Source: Marisediminitalea aggregata (GTDB lineage: Bacteria; Pseudomonadota; Gammaproteobacteria; Enterobacterales; Alteromonadaceae). Taken from it: 64,000 nucleotides of DNA. Below are positions 56,406 to 64,000 of this stretch, one piece after another. The stretch covers positions 186,001 through 250,000 of the forward strand of contig NZ_FQWD01000001.1 in assembly GCF_900129565.1 (NCBI RefSeq), given 5' to 3'. Each line of letters begins with the position of its first letter. Position 1 is the stretch's first letter. The translations under genes were made by a program, and so were the position numbers. Below the pieces are notes generated by a model. That model did not search any database and had not been told where the DNA came from. It was given only the letters and a program-made list of their open reading frames with translations.

Positions 56406-57761
56406 CTACGCGCCAGCTATCATCATTTTTTCAAGCAACACCGAGCCCGTGCTTACGCTACCGCGGCAATCCTGTTCAGCACCAATTGCGACGATGTTGG
56501 CATACATATCCTGCAGCGAACCTGCAATAGTAATCTCGTGAACCGGATATTGCACAATGCCGTTTTCTACCCAGAACCCGGCAGCACCGCGAGAGTAATC
56601 TCCGGTGACGATGTTCACGCCCTGCCCCATGAGTTCAGTGACCCACAGGCCAGTACCCATGGTTTTCAGTAATTCAGCGTCACTTTGTCCGGAATTACCT
56701 ACCACCCAGTTGTGGATACCACCAGCGTGCCCGGTCGACACCGTATTGAGTTTACGCGCCGAGTAACTGGTATACAGATACGTAGACAGGCGGCCTTGTT
56801 CAACCACATTCAGATCGCGAGTCGCCACGCCCTCATTATCAAAGTTGCTGCTTGCCAGTCCGCCTTTTAAATGGGGCCGCTCAACAATATTCAACCACTC
56901 AGGGAAAACCTGACTACCCAGTTTATCTAATAAAAACGAGGAACGGCGATACAGTGACCCTCCGCTAATTGCACCAACATAATGTCCGAACAAGCCGGCT
57001 GCAATTTGTTTATCGATAAGTACTGGCACTGTGGCCGTCTTGATTTTCTGTGCACCAAGGCGTTCAACCGTTGCTTTTGCCGCCTCGCGACCCACACTCT
57101 CCGGGCTGTCTAATAGGCTCGCGTTACGACTCACCGTGTAGGCGTAGTCACGCTGCATATCTTCGCCTTCGCTGCCAATCACCATACAACTCAGACTGTA
57201 CCGGCTACTTGTGTAGCCAGCATTAATACCATGCGTATTGCCGTACACGCGCATACCGATATTCGCGTTGTAACTGGCACCGTCGGTATTGGTTATCCGA
57301 GGATCGTAATCCAGTGCTGCTGATTCAGCACGTACCGCGGTTTCGATGGCTTTTTGAGGGTCCAGCGGGATCGGATGGTACAACTCCAGGTCAGGGAACT
57401 CCGTTGCCATCAGCTCTGCGTCGGCCAAACCGGTACATGGGTCTTCGCTGGTATAGCGAGCAATATCTACCGCTTTTTCCACTGCCAGTGCAAGTGCAGA
57501 CGGACTAAGGTCAGCGGTAGATGCGCTGCCTTTATGTTTGCCCACATACACGCTGATCCCCAGTCCACCATCGTTGGTGAACTCAATATTTTCCACTTCG
57601 CGCATACGGGACGACACTGCAATGCCTTCCACCTTCGACATACTGGCTTCAGCCTGTGTGGCACCTTTTTTTAGTGCCAAACTGAGTACGTCAGCAACTT
57701 TTGATTGAATTTCTGCGAGTTGTTGTTCGATTTGCATAGAAGTTTCGCTATAAATGTCCAT
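56406..57761 (-). CDS. pmbA: Metalloprotease subunit PmbA (TldE)
   Basis: A 451-residue protein matching PmbA/TldE, the non-catalytic partner of TldD. The sequence opens with a short helical lead (MQIEQQLAEIQSKVADVLSL) and includes NTDGASYNANIGMRVYGNTH, GSLYRRSSFLLDKLG and the end region FWVENGIVQYPVHEITIAG. The TldD-TldE heterodimer cleaves unfolded peptides and matures peptides such as microcin B17. The partner tldD is at 58388, separated by the divergent darP gene. A second ATG eight codons later (57737) is possible. Confidence 0.95.
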   Translation of the reverse strand: MDIYSETSMQIEQQLAEIQSKVADVLSLALKKGATQAEASMSKVEGIAVSSRMREVENIEFTNDGGLGISVYVGKHKGSASTADLSPSALALAVEKAVDIARYTSEDPCTGLADAELMATEFPDLELYHPIPLDPQKAIETAVRAESAALDYDPRITNTDGASYNANIGMRVYGNTHGINAGYTSSRYSLSCMVIGSEGEDMQRDYAYTVSRNASLLDSPESVGREAAKATVERLGAQKIKTATVPVLIDKQIAAGLFGHYVGAISGGSLYRRSSFLLDKLGSQVFPEWLNIVERPHLKGGLASSNFDNEGVATRDLNVVEQGRLSTYLYTSYSARKLNTVSTGHAGGIHNWVVGNSGQSDAELLKTMGTGLWVTELMGQGVNIVTGDYSRGAAGFWVENGIVQYPVHEITIAGSLQDMYANIVAIGAEQDCRGSVSTGSVLLEKMMIAGA

Positions 57762-57809
57762 TGTTCATGGGCTACAATTTACTATTATTCAGTTTAACAC
57801 GAGAGTCCC

Positions 57810-58355
57810 ATGACCGACCCGAGTCAATACGATGACGAAAACTGGGATAGCAACGACGACTATCCTGATTTTGACGAGCCCGTCAGTAAATCCGAACTCA
57901 AACGTCAGTCTGCTCACCAACAAGAAATTGGTGAGCAACTGGTTAATTTGTCTGACGCCCACCTCAAGACCATCCCGCTGGATGAAGAGCTGGGTGATGC
58001 CGTAGCACTGGCCCGCCGAATCAATCGCAAGAAAGACGGTTTTCGCCGCCAGCTACAATTCATAGGCAAATTAATGCGTAGTCGCGAGCTGGAGCCAATT
58101 GAAACCGCTCTGGCTAAACTGCAACATCAGCAAAATGAACACAACGCGTTGTTCCACAAACTGGAAAAAGCCCGTGATGCCATTGCCGACCAGGGCGACT
58201 CTGCCATTGAGCCTCTGCTCAGTGACTACCCTCAGCTTGAGCGTCAGAAACTGCGTCATTTTTATCGTGCTATCGTTAAAGAACGCAGCAACAATAAACC
58301 GCCTAAGGCGTACCGGGAATTGTTCCAGTACCTCAAAGGCGCAATTGTTGAATAA
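57810..58355 (+). CDS. yjgA: Ribosome-associated protein DarP (YjgA)
   Basis: A 181-residue, highly charged helical protein (EPVSKSELKRQSAHQQEIGE, LNRKK-like stretches, LRHFYRAIVKE). The family, YjgA or DarP, binds late 50S ribosome assembly intermediates in E. coli. It is divergent from pmbA with 48 bases between and convergent with tldD, a conserved neighbourhood in gammaproteobacteria (pmbA-yjgA). Confidence 0.93.
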   Translation: MTDPSQYDDENWDSNDDYPDFDEPVSKSELKRQSAHQQEIGEQLVNLSDAHLKTIPLDEELGDAVALARRINRKKDGFRRQLQFIGKLMRSRELEPIETALAKLQHQQNEHNALFHKLEKARDAIADQGDSAIEPLLSDYPQLERQKLRHFYRAIVKERSNNKPPKAYRELFQYLKGAIVE

Positions 58356-58387
58356 ACCTGTGATTCAGGCTTAGCCGGGCGGATACG

Positions 58388-59830
58388 TTAAGACGTGCCG
58401 CCCACTGTTAATTCATCAATTTTCAGTGTCGGTTGCCCAACGCCAACCGGCACGCTCTGCCCATCCTTACCACACACACCAACACCGCGATCAAGCGCGA
58501 CGTCGTTGCCAATCATTGAGATTTTCTGCATGACTTCAGGGCCATTACCTATCAGCGTAGCGCCTTTGATGGGTGCGGTTATTTTGCCATTTTCAATCAA
58601 ATAGGCTTCGGCACTGGAGAACACAAATTTACCCGAGGTAATGTCGACCTGACCGCCGGCAAAGTTAGGTGCATAAATGCCTTTATCGATGGTAGCAATG
58701 ATCTCTTCCGGGCTGTATTGGCCCCCTAACATGTAGGTGTTGGTCATACGCGGCATAGGTAAATGCGCATAGGATTCGCGACGCCCGTTACCGGTAGGTT
58801 TAACCCCCATCAGGCGCGCATTCATTTTGTCTTGCATGTAGCCAGTCAGGATACCGTCTTCAATTAACACGTTATGTGCAGTTGGGGTGCCTTCGTCATC
58901 GACAGTCAGAGAACCACGACGATTATCCAGCGTGCCATCATCAACAACAGTAACGCCTTTCGCAGCAACCTGTTTACCCATGCGACCACTAAACGTAGAC
59001 GCGCCTTTGCGGTTAAAGTCACCTTCCAGACCGTGTCCCACCGCTTCGTGTAGCAGTACACCTGGCCAACCATTGCCTAACACCACCGGCATTAAGCCGG
59101 CAGGTGAAGCAATGGCTTCCATATTCACTCTGGCCATGTGAAGTGCTTCATCGGCCAGTTTTTCATAATAAGGTCTACCGTCTTCCTGTTGAGTGAAGAA
59201 GGAATAAGTATGACGACCACCCGCCCCGGCACTGCCGCGCTCTCTGCGGTCGCCTTTTTCCAGCAATACCGAGCAGTTTAAACGCACAAGTGGGCGAATA
59301 TCGGTTGCAAAGGTACCGTCACTGCCTGCGATCAGTACTTCTTCATACACACCACTCAGCGAGACAACGACCTGGCTAATGTTGGTGTCTTGTTGACGAA
59401 TATAGGCATCGACGGCTTTGAGCAGGGCAATTTTTTCTGCCTCAGCCATAGCCTGAATCGGGTTATCGCTGGCATAGCGGGACGTGGTTGCCACGTCGTT
59501 TAACGCCGCCACTTTCAATGTACCACCTTGTGGCGCAATGCTTCGCGCCGCGCCACAGGCTTTTAAAATAGCGTCCTGGCTGATTTCATCTGAATAGGCA
59601 AAACCGGTTTTTTCACCGCTAATCGCCCGCACACCAACACCGCGCTCAACGTTAAAACTGCCTTCTTTAATGATGCCGTCTTCCATCACCCAGCTTTCGT
59701 GCTGGCTGGACTGAAAATACAAATCGGCATAGTCGGTTTGATGCGTGTAAATAGACGCCAGCGCTGAATCCAGGCTTTGTCGGGTCAGTCCCGAATCACC
59801 GAGTAAATGCGTTTCAACTTGATTTGTCAA
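58388..59830 (-). CDS. tldD: Metalloprotease subunit TldD
   Basis: A 480-residue zinc protease subunit. The active site motif is [20 protein letters not shown] (HExxxH), and [20 protein letters not shown] is the conserved region near the metal site. The start codon is TTG, with a strong AGGAG site 7 bases ahead. It overlaps the end of the nitrilase gene by 17 bases. With PmbA it forms the TldD-TldE protease. The gene order yhdP-nit-tldD is conserved widely in gammaproteobacteria. Confidence 0.96.
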   Translation of the reverse strand: MTNQVETHLLGDSGLTRQSLDSALASIYTHQTDYADLYFQSSQHESWVMEDGIIKEGSFNVERGVGVRAISGEKTGFAYSDEISQDAILKACGAARSIAPQGGTLKVAALNDVATTSRYASDNPIQAMAEAEKIALLKAVDAYIRQQDTNISQVVVSLSGVYEEVLIAGSDGTFATDIRPLVRLNCSVLLEKGDRRERGSAGAGGRHTYSFFTQQEDGRPYYEKLADEALHMARVNMEAIASPAGLMPVVLGNGWPGVLLHEAVGHGLEGDFNRKGASTFSGRMGKQVAAKGVTVVDDGTLDNRRGSLTVDDEGTPTAHNVLIEDGILTGYMQDKMNARLMGVKPTGNGRRESYAHLPMPRMTNTYMLGGQYSPEEIIATIDKGIYAPNFAGGQVDITSGKFVFSSAEAYLIENGKITAPIKGATLIGNGPEVMQKISMIGNDVALDRGVGVCGKDGQSVPVGVGQPTLKIDELTVGGTS

Positions 59831-60650
59831 AATGACTCCTGAATCGATTGTGTTGTGACAGTGGCATAGACTGGCGATATTTACCCAGTTCGGCCAGTGA
59901 CACGGATTGCTGAACTACTCCTGGCATTGTAGCACGTTGTGCCAGAAGCTCGCCCCATGGCGACAAAATAAGGCTGTGCCCGTAAGTTTCCCGGCCGTTT
60001 TGATGCACGCCGGTTTGGTTAGCCGCCACCACGAAGCACTGTTTCTCTACGGCTCTGGCTCCCAACAGGGTATGCCAGTGCGCAGCGCCAGTGACCTGCG
60101 TGAACGCAGCAGGCAGCACCAGAATGTCAATCTCGTCCATCGCATCGAATAAGCCGGGGAAACGCACGTCGTAACACACTGCCATACCAATGCGGCCAAT
60201 TGGCGTATCTGCCACGACTACCTGCGTGCCCGCTTGTGTGTATTTGGACTCCAGATACGAACGGGTATTGTCTGCTACCGACACATCAAACAAATGAATT
60301 TTCTGATAATGCGCCAACAGCTCGCCTTCCGGGCTAATAAGCAAACTGGACGCGGTAAACTTTTGCGGATTGTCACATTGTATGGGCAGCGTGCCACTCA
60401 CAATGTAACAGTTGAACTCTTTGGCCAGCGCCTTCAACCGCGCCTGAATCGGGCCTTTTCCTTCCGACTCAGCTACCGTCAGTAAGTGTCCGTCACGGGT
60501 ACCAAAACAGGCAAAACACTCCGGCAGTACCACCAGACTGTTTGCAGGCAAGCTGGCTTGAGCAAGTTGTGTCGCCACAACGTCTAAATTTTCCGTTACA
60601 TCCGGGCCGGATGTCATTTGCAGCGCAACAAGATTAACTGTCTGCGTCAT
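59814..60650 (-). CDS. Nitrilase-family carbon-nitrogen hydrolase
   Basis: A 278-residue enzyme from the ATG at 60650 ([18 protein letters not shown]). The catalytic triad is present: glutamate in the N-terminal nitrilase region, lysine in HYQKIHLFD and cysteine in [13 protein letters not shown]. This nitrilase-superfamily branch, conserved between yhdP and tldD, is thought to repair deaminated metabolites such as deaminated glutathione (Nit1/YbeM-like), though direct proof is lacking here. It overlaps both neighbours by exactly 17 bases. Confidence 0.92.
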   Translation of the reverse strand: MTQTVNLVALQMTSGPDVTENLDVVATQLAQASLPANSLVVLPECFACFGTRDGHLLTVAESEGKGPIQARLKALAKEFNCYIVSGTLPIQCDNPQKFTASSLLISPEGELLAHYQKIHLFDVSVADNTRSYLESKYTQAGTQVVVADTPIGRIGMAVCYDVRFPGLFDAMDEIDILVLPAAFTQVTGAAHWHTLLGARAVEKQCFVVAANQTGVHQNGRETYGHSLILSPWGELLAQRATMPGVVQQSVSLAELGKYRQSMPLSQHNRFRSHFDKSS

Positions 60651-63600
60651 TGATGTCCTTGGGTACGATGGCCGGGGAATCAGATTCTGTTGGTGTGGGC
60701 GCTTGCTGCTCGGCAGGCACCTGCTGAGCTGGCAGTGCAATATCTTTGCTGTCGCGGCCAACTTCCTCTAACACCGGCTCGTCAATTGTGCCAGTGATAT
60801 GATAATTAACATTAGAGATCACTTTCGCCGAGGTCAATACCTGATCTAATGCCAGCGCCGCCAATGCGGTGGGCGGATTCACCATAAAATAGACTAAAAA
60901 CGGCAGGTTACCCGTGACGTTTGGCGCAAAACTGACATTGTAATTCAGGGTCTGCTCAGCCAGATTGGTATAACCGGTAATTTCGATTTCGCCGGCGCCG
61001 CCATCAACGACGGTGTCATTGGTATTGGCCACCCCGTCGACAATTTGGAAGCTACCCTGAATGTCGTCGTAAAAGAACCCTTTAGCAAACACATCCCGAA
61101 AATCAAGACTCAGTTTACGCACCAGTGAGTTTAGGCTAAACAAGGTAAAAATCCGCGAGCCTTTGTCGCTTACCTGCGTGAGATAACCATCGGTTAGCTG
61201 GGTTTCAATATTGCCGTTCAGCGATGCCATTGAAAAGTTAAACGGTGAGTCCTGCCAGTCAAGAATAAAGGTCACATCGGCAGCTGAATCCTTGATGCCG
61301 GAATTTACCCCCATCAAAGACAGAAAGGCCCCCACATCCCGGCTGTTAACTTTACCTTCAATACGGGTGCTCTCGGCATTGCCCTGAGTCAACCAAGCAC
61401 CTGATGCCTGAATGGCGCCGTAAGTATTCTTGGCACTTAACTGCTTGATCCGCATACCATCATCGAGCCTGACCACCTCAACATCGACTTCACCAAAGTC
61501 TTTGTCGAGGAGCACACAGTTACCACAATGAAAACGAATGGGCGGCAAATCTGCGGGTTTATAGTTGTGCTTAACGGTCTCTTCTGTGTTTTTACCTTGC
61601 CACTCTGTCAGGCGAATAAAGTCGGCGTTTATATCTATACCCTGCTCCAGCCAGGCGTCATAAAGTCTTACTTCTGCTTTTGCTTGTGACGAAGAGACAT
61701 CCAGCAGCCAGTTGTTGTTTTGCTGCTTTGCGGTGATATCGACACCTGTTAGTGTCTGGTCGAACACCACCAGATTTTCCGCTTCAATAAAAATGCGTTC
61801 GGGCACAGAGAAGTACGGTTTGCGTGCAGTTTGCCCCTCGTCCGAAGACGGCGAAAAACCGCCTACCAACAATTCAATGGCCTTGTACCAATCGGCGACT
61901 TCCACCTTTTCCAGATCGGCTGAGATACTGAAGCCGACGCCCAGCCCGACAAAGTCGCTGTCGCCTAACGCCAAATGCGCGCGGGAAAACTGTTTCTCAG
62001 CATGGGGGAGGACACCGTTAAATCGCACGTCACTGCCAATGTTCACACTGACATTGGTCGCTTGTTCGTTACCGTCAGCCAGCACCATCAGTGGCATCAA
62101 ATCGGTCGATAATTTATTAAACGGCAATGGCAGGCGAGAGTCTACGCCATGCAAATCACTGTTTAAGGTGGCGTGATACTGGAACCCGTCTTTTTTGAGG
62201 GAAACCGATACATCGGTTTGCCAGTTACTGCGCCCGGAGAGGTAAGCGTTAAAAGCGGGATTAAATCGCTCAATCAAGGGTTGCGTGGCCCAGTTGCCGG
62301 CCAGATGCATATCCAGCAGGTATTCATCGCTCAACTGGCTGCCCGTAAGCTGAATAGTAACAGGTTGGTCAGTTAAGTCTGCCGTTACCCCTTCCAAAGA
62401 AATATTGGCATTGTCGAACGCTATATCGCCTTGCACGTTTGCAAACACCAGATCCAGGCTTGTTACTGTCACCTGATTATTATTCAGGGTTGCAACACCA
62501 GACGCCGACACCTGTTCGCCGTTTAACGGGATATCCAGATGCAAGCGAGCGCTCAGAGGACCATCTACCACTACATCCCGGGTCAATACTTTGCCCAGGG
62601 AGTCTTGCATGCTGGAGGCCTGCATCAATTTTCCAACGGCTTCGCCGGTACCTACGCCGTTAGCATCTATAGACAATACCGACGAACCGGCCAGTCGGGG
62701 AATTTTCGCCTGCAGGTTGCTCAGTTGAATGGCTTGCAATTGGCTTGAGTCACTGCTCATGTAGAGCGACTCGTTTTCGAACAGCAAGTCCATGCTTAAT
62801 TCAGTGAGTGCGGGCCACTGGCGCGAAAACGTAAATTCAGCGTCTTTAATAGCAACCTGAGCCTGAAAGATGCCCTCATTTTGCCTGAACGGGAAAGCAT
62901 CTACCGCTCCATGCCATATCACTGTGGCCTGTTCTACTTCTCCGGCTCCGCTAAAGGCGCGATTCAGATAGCTAACCGTACCTTTACCCATATAATCAGC
63001 CGGGAATAACTGTGGTACTTTGCTGAGCGGCATTTTGCTGACATTCAGTACGGTAGATAAATGTTTGTTGGCAAACTGGTAGCGCAATGACTGCTCGAAA
63101 CTCACTAATTCGCCATCGACGGCCAGTTTGTCTATCCACAACTGCCAGTCTTTGTTGTTATCGGCAAAAAGATAAGCCCGCCCTTTCACCGACGCCAGAT
63201 CTATGTCCTGCGGCAGTAAATTATCTACGGAGAAGGCCACATCTGCTGCATCAAGCTCCAGTACGCCGTGGTCCTGATACCAGAAAAACTCTGCATCCAG
63301 CGCATTGAGCCCGGGTACGTGTCCACTTTGCTGCCACTGCATATCAAATACCTTGGCAGCGGCAGAAAACTGTTTGTCCTGCCATTGTAATTGCAATGTG
63401 GCCAGCTCAGCTTCAGGCTGAAGTCGGTTGATTAGCGAACCTCCGTCACCACTAATAAACAGCGGTGCCAGCGACAACAATGGCGACAACGTCAGTGGTT
63501 TCACGGTATTGATCAACACGTTGCCGTTATTGTCGGCTTTGCCAACCAGGTCGGTAACCAGCGTGTGTTTACCGGACTGCAGCACCAGTTGGTCAACCCG

Positions 63601-64000
63601 AATCGACCAGCCGTCATCGACCGGGACGGCCTGCACAGTGCCGCCGCGAATATGGCTTTGCAGTGACGCATCCTCAGCAATACGCCAGGCAATATCGCTG
63701 TCATCAAAGTCAACCTGTACCGCTGTCACCTGATTGTCGTTTAGTGATGCCCAAAATTCAAAATTACCGCGGCTTTCTTCAACTGGCGAACGCGTGGGTA
63801 ACAATGCGCTTACCCATGGAGAAATGTCCAGCGCTTCACCCTTAGCGTATAAGGTGCCCTGCAGTGAGGATTTATCGCCATACAAATCGAGTATGAAGGA
63901 CGCCGAGTTGTTCGCCAGCTCCTGAACCCGAATTTCTCCGCGTCCCTGGTGTCGCTCGTCACGGTTAACCCACACCAGCTGCGAAAGCTCGACCACTTGT
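60634..64000 (-). CDS. yhdP: AsmA-like envelope protein YhdP, C-terminal part (runs off right edge)
   Basis: About 1,121 codons of a very large protein; the N-terminus lies beyond 64000. The repeated beta-strand pattern and the C-terminal AsmA-like region (FSLNSLVRKLSLDFRDVFAK, GGAGEIEITGYTNLAEQTLN) identify YhdP, one of the bridge-like AsmA proteins that move phospholipids between the two membranes in E. coli with TamB and YdbH. The tail after about residue 1080 is proline- and glutamine-rich and disordered. Its stop overlaps the nitrilase start by 17 bases. The frame is intact throughout the window. Confidence 0.93.
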   Translation of the reverse strand, partial: QVVELSQLVWVNRDERHQGRGEIRVQELANNSASFILDLYGDKSSLQGTLYAKGEALDISPWVSALLPTRSPVEESRGNFEFWASLNDNQVTAVQVDFDDSDIAWRIAEDASLQSHIRGGTVQAVPVDDGWSIRVDQLVLQSGKHTLVTDLVGKADNNGNVLINTVKPLTLSPLLSLAPLFISGDGGSLINRLQPEAELATLQLQWQDKQFSAAAKVFDMQWQQSGHVPGLNALDAEFFWYQDHGVLELDAADVAFSVDNLLPQDIDLASVKGRAYLFADNNKDWQLWIDKLAVDGELVSFEQSLRYQFANKHLSTVLNVSKMPLSKVPQLFPADYMGKGTVSYLNRAFSGAGEVEQATVIWHGAVDAFPFRQNEGIFQAQVAIKDAEFTFSRQWPALTELSMDLLFENESLYMSSDSSQLQAIQLSNLQAKIPRLAGSSVLSIDANGVGTGEAVGKLMQASSMQDSLGKVLTRDVVVDGPLSARLHLDIPLNGEQVSASGVATLNNNQVTVTSLDLVFANVQGDIAFDNANISLEGVTADLTDQPVTIQLTGSQLSDEYLLDMHLAGNWATQPLIERFNPAFNAYLSGRSNWQTDVSVSLKKDGFQYHATLNSDLHGVDSRLPLPFNKLSTDLMPLMVLADGNEQATNVSVNIGSDVRFNGVLPHAEKQFSRAHLALGDSDFVGLGVGFSISADLEKVEVADWYKAIELLVGGFSPSSDEGQTARKPYFSVPERIFIEAENLVVFDQTLTGVDITAKQQNNNWLLDVSSSQAKAEVRLYDAWLEQGIDINADFIRLTEWQGKNTEETVKHNYKPADLPPIRFHCGNCVLLDKDFGEVDVEVVRLDDGMRIKQLSAKNTYGAIQASGAWLTQGNAESTRIEGKVNSRDVGAFLSLMGVNSGIKDSAADVTFILDWQDSPFNFSMASLNGNIETQLTDGYLTQVSDKGSRIFTLFSLNSLVRKLSLDFRDVFAKGFFYDDIQGSFQIVDGVANTNDTVVDGGAGEIEITGYTNLAEQTLNYNVSFAPNVTGNLPFLVYFMVNPPTALAALALDQVLTSAKVISNVNYHITGTIDEPVLEEVGRDSKDIALPAQQVPAEQQAPTPTESDSPAIVPKDINDADS

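Noticed and set aside
61712..62176. 154-residue plus-strand reading frame over yhdP
   Set aside because: Antisense to the coding frame of YhdP; composition is that of a shadow frame.

Overview
The window reads as chromosome of a marine gammaproteobacterium, most likely an Alteromonadaceae member (Alteromonas or a close relative). The basis is gene content: an almost E. coli-like ArcA, the mutY-yggX, trmB-rsmC and yhdP-nitrilase-tldD / darP / pmbA clusters, several TonB-dependent receptors, and a PEP-CTERM surface protein. This is inference from recognisable families; no database search was possible.

Layout. (1) 1-7.7 kb, mostly minus strand: the start of a secreted protein, a methyl-accepting chemotaxis protein, CcoG, a MocR-type regulator, a CadC/TolB/TPR membrane regulator and a small secreted protein. 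(2) 7.9-16.8 kb is an iron-acquisition locus: an OmpR/kinase two-component pair, then two divergent TonB-receptor + PepSY-membrane-protein pairs. A perfect 41-bp Fur-type palindrome (13368-13408) precedes the second receptor. (3) 16.9-29.3 kb: a GGDEF/EAL protein, a YegD-like Hsp70, a LytS/LytTR-type two-component system divergent from an ABC ATPase and an ABC-permease/M1-peptidase fusion, and a LysR/oxidoreductase divergent pair.

(4) 29.66-43.62 kb is an integrated island in tRNA-Phe. A 48-bp direct repeat (29663-29710 and 43574-43621) carries the 3' part of the tRNA. The intact tRNA-Phe(GAA) is at the right end and a tyrosine integrase sits just inside the left end. The island is clearly richer in A+T than its flanks. 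It carries: (a) an uptake/oxidation cassette of TonB receptor, two non-haem Fe(II)/2-oxoglutarate-type oxygenases, a VOC protein and a divergent AraC regulator; (b) a GIY-YIG nuclease-like gene with an unknown partner; (c) an HNH-like zinc protein next to a beheaded DUF2787 gene; (d) a three-gene operon resembling the ABC three-component conflict systems, whose SMC/Rad50-like ATPase is cut by one in-frame amber codon. Left of the island, two further degenerate copies of the tRNA-Phe 3' end and its terminator suggest earlier tRNA copies or insertions at the same place.

(5) 43.7-64 kb is ordinary chromosome: yggX, mutY, an alpha/beta hydrolase, trmB, rsmC, glgA, a small secreted protein, a sensor kinase, arcA, a large TPR protein beside a choice-of-anchor-A PEP-CTERM protein, pmbA (tldE), darP (yjgA), tldD, a nitrilase-family amidase and the C-terminal 1,121 codons or so of YhdP, which runs off the right edge.

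The most interesting parts are the two island modules. The receptor/twin-oxygenase cassette looks like a self-contained pathway for taking up and oxidising an unknown compound. The ABC-type operon looks like a defence system, either disabled by the amber codon or dependent on readthrough.
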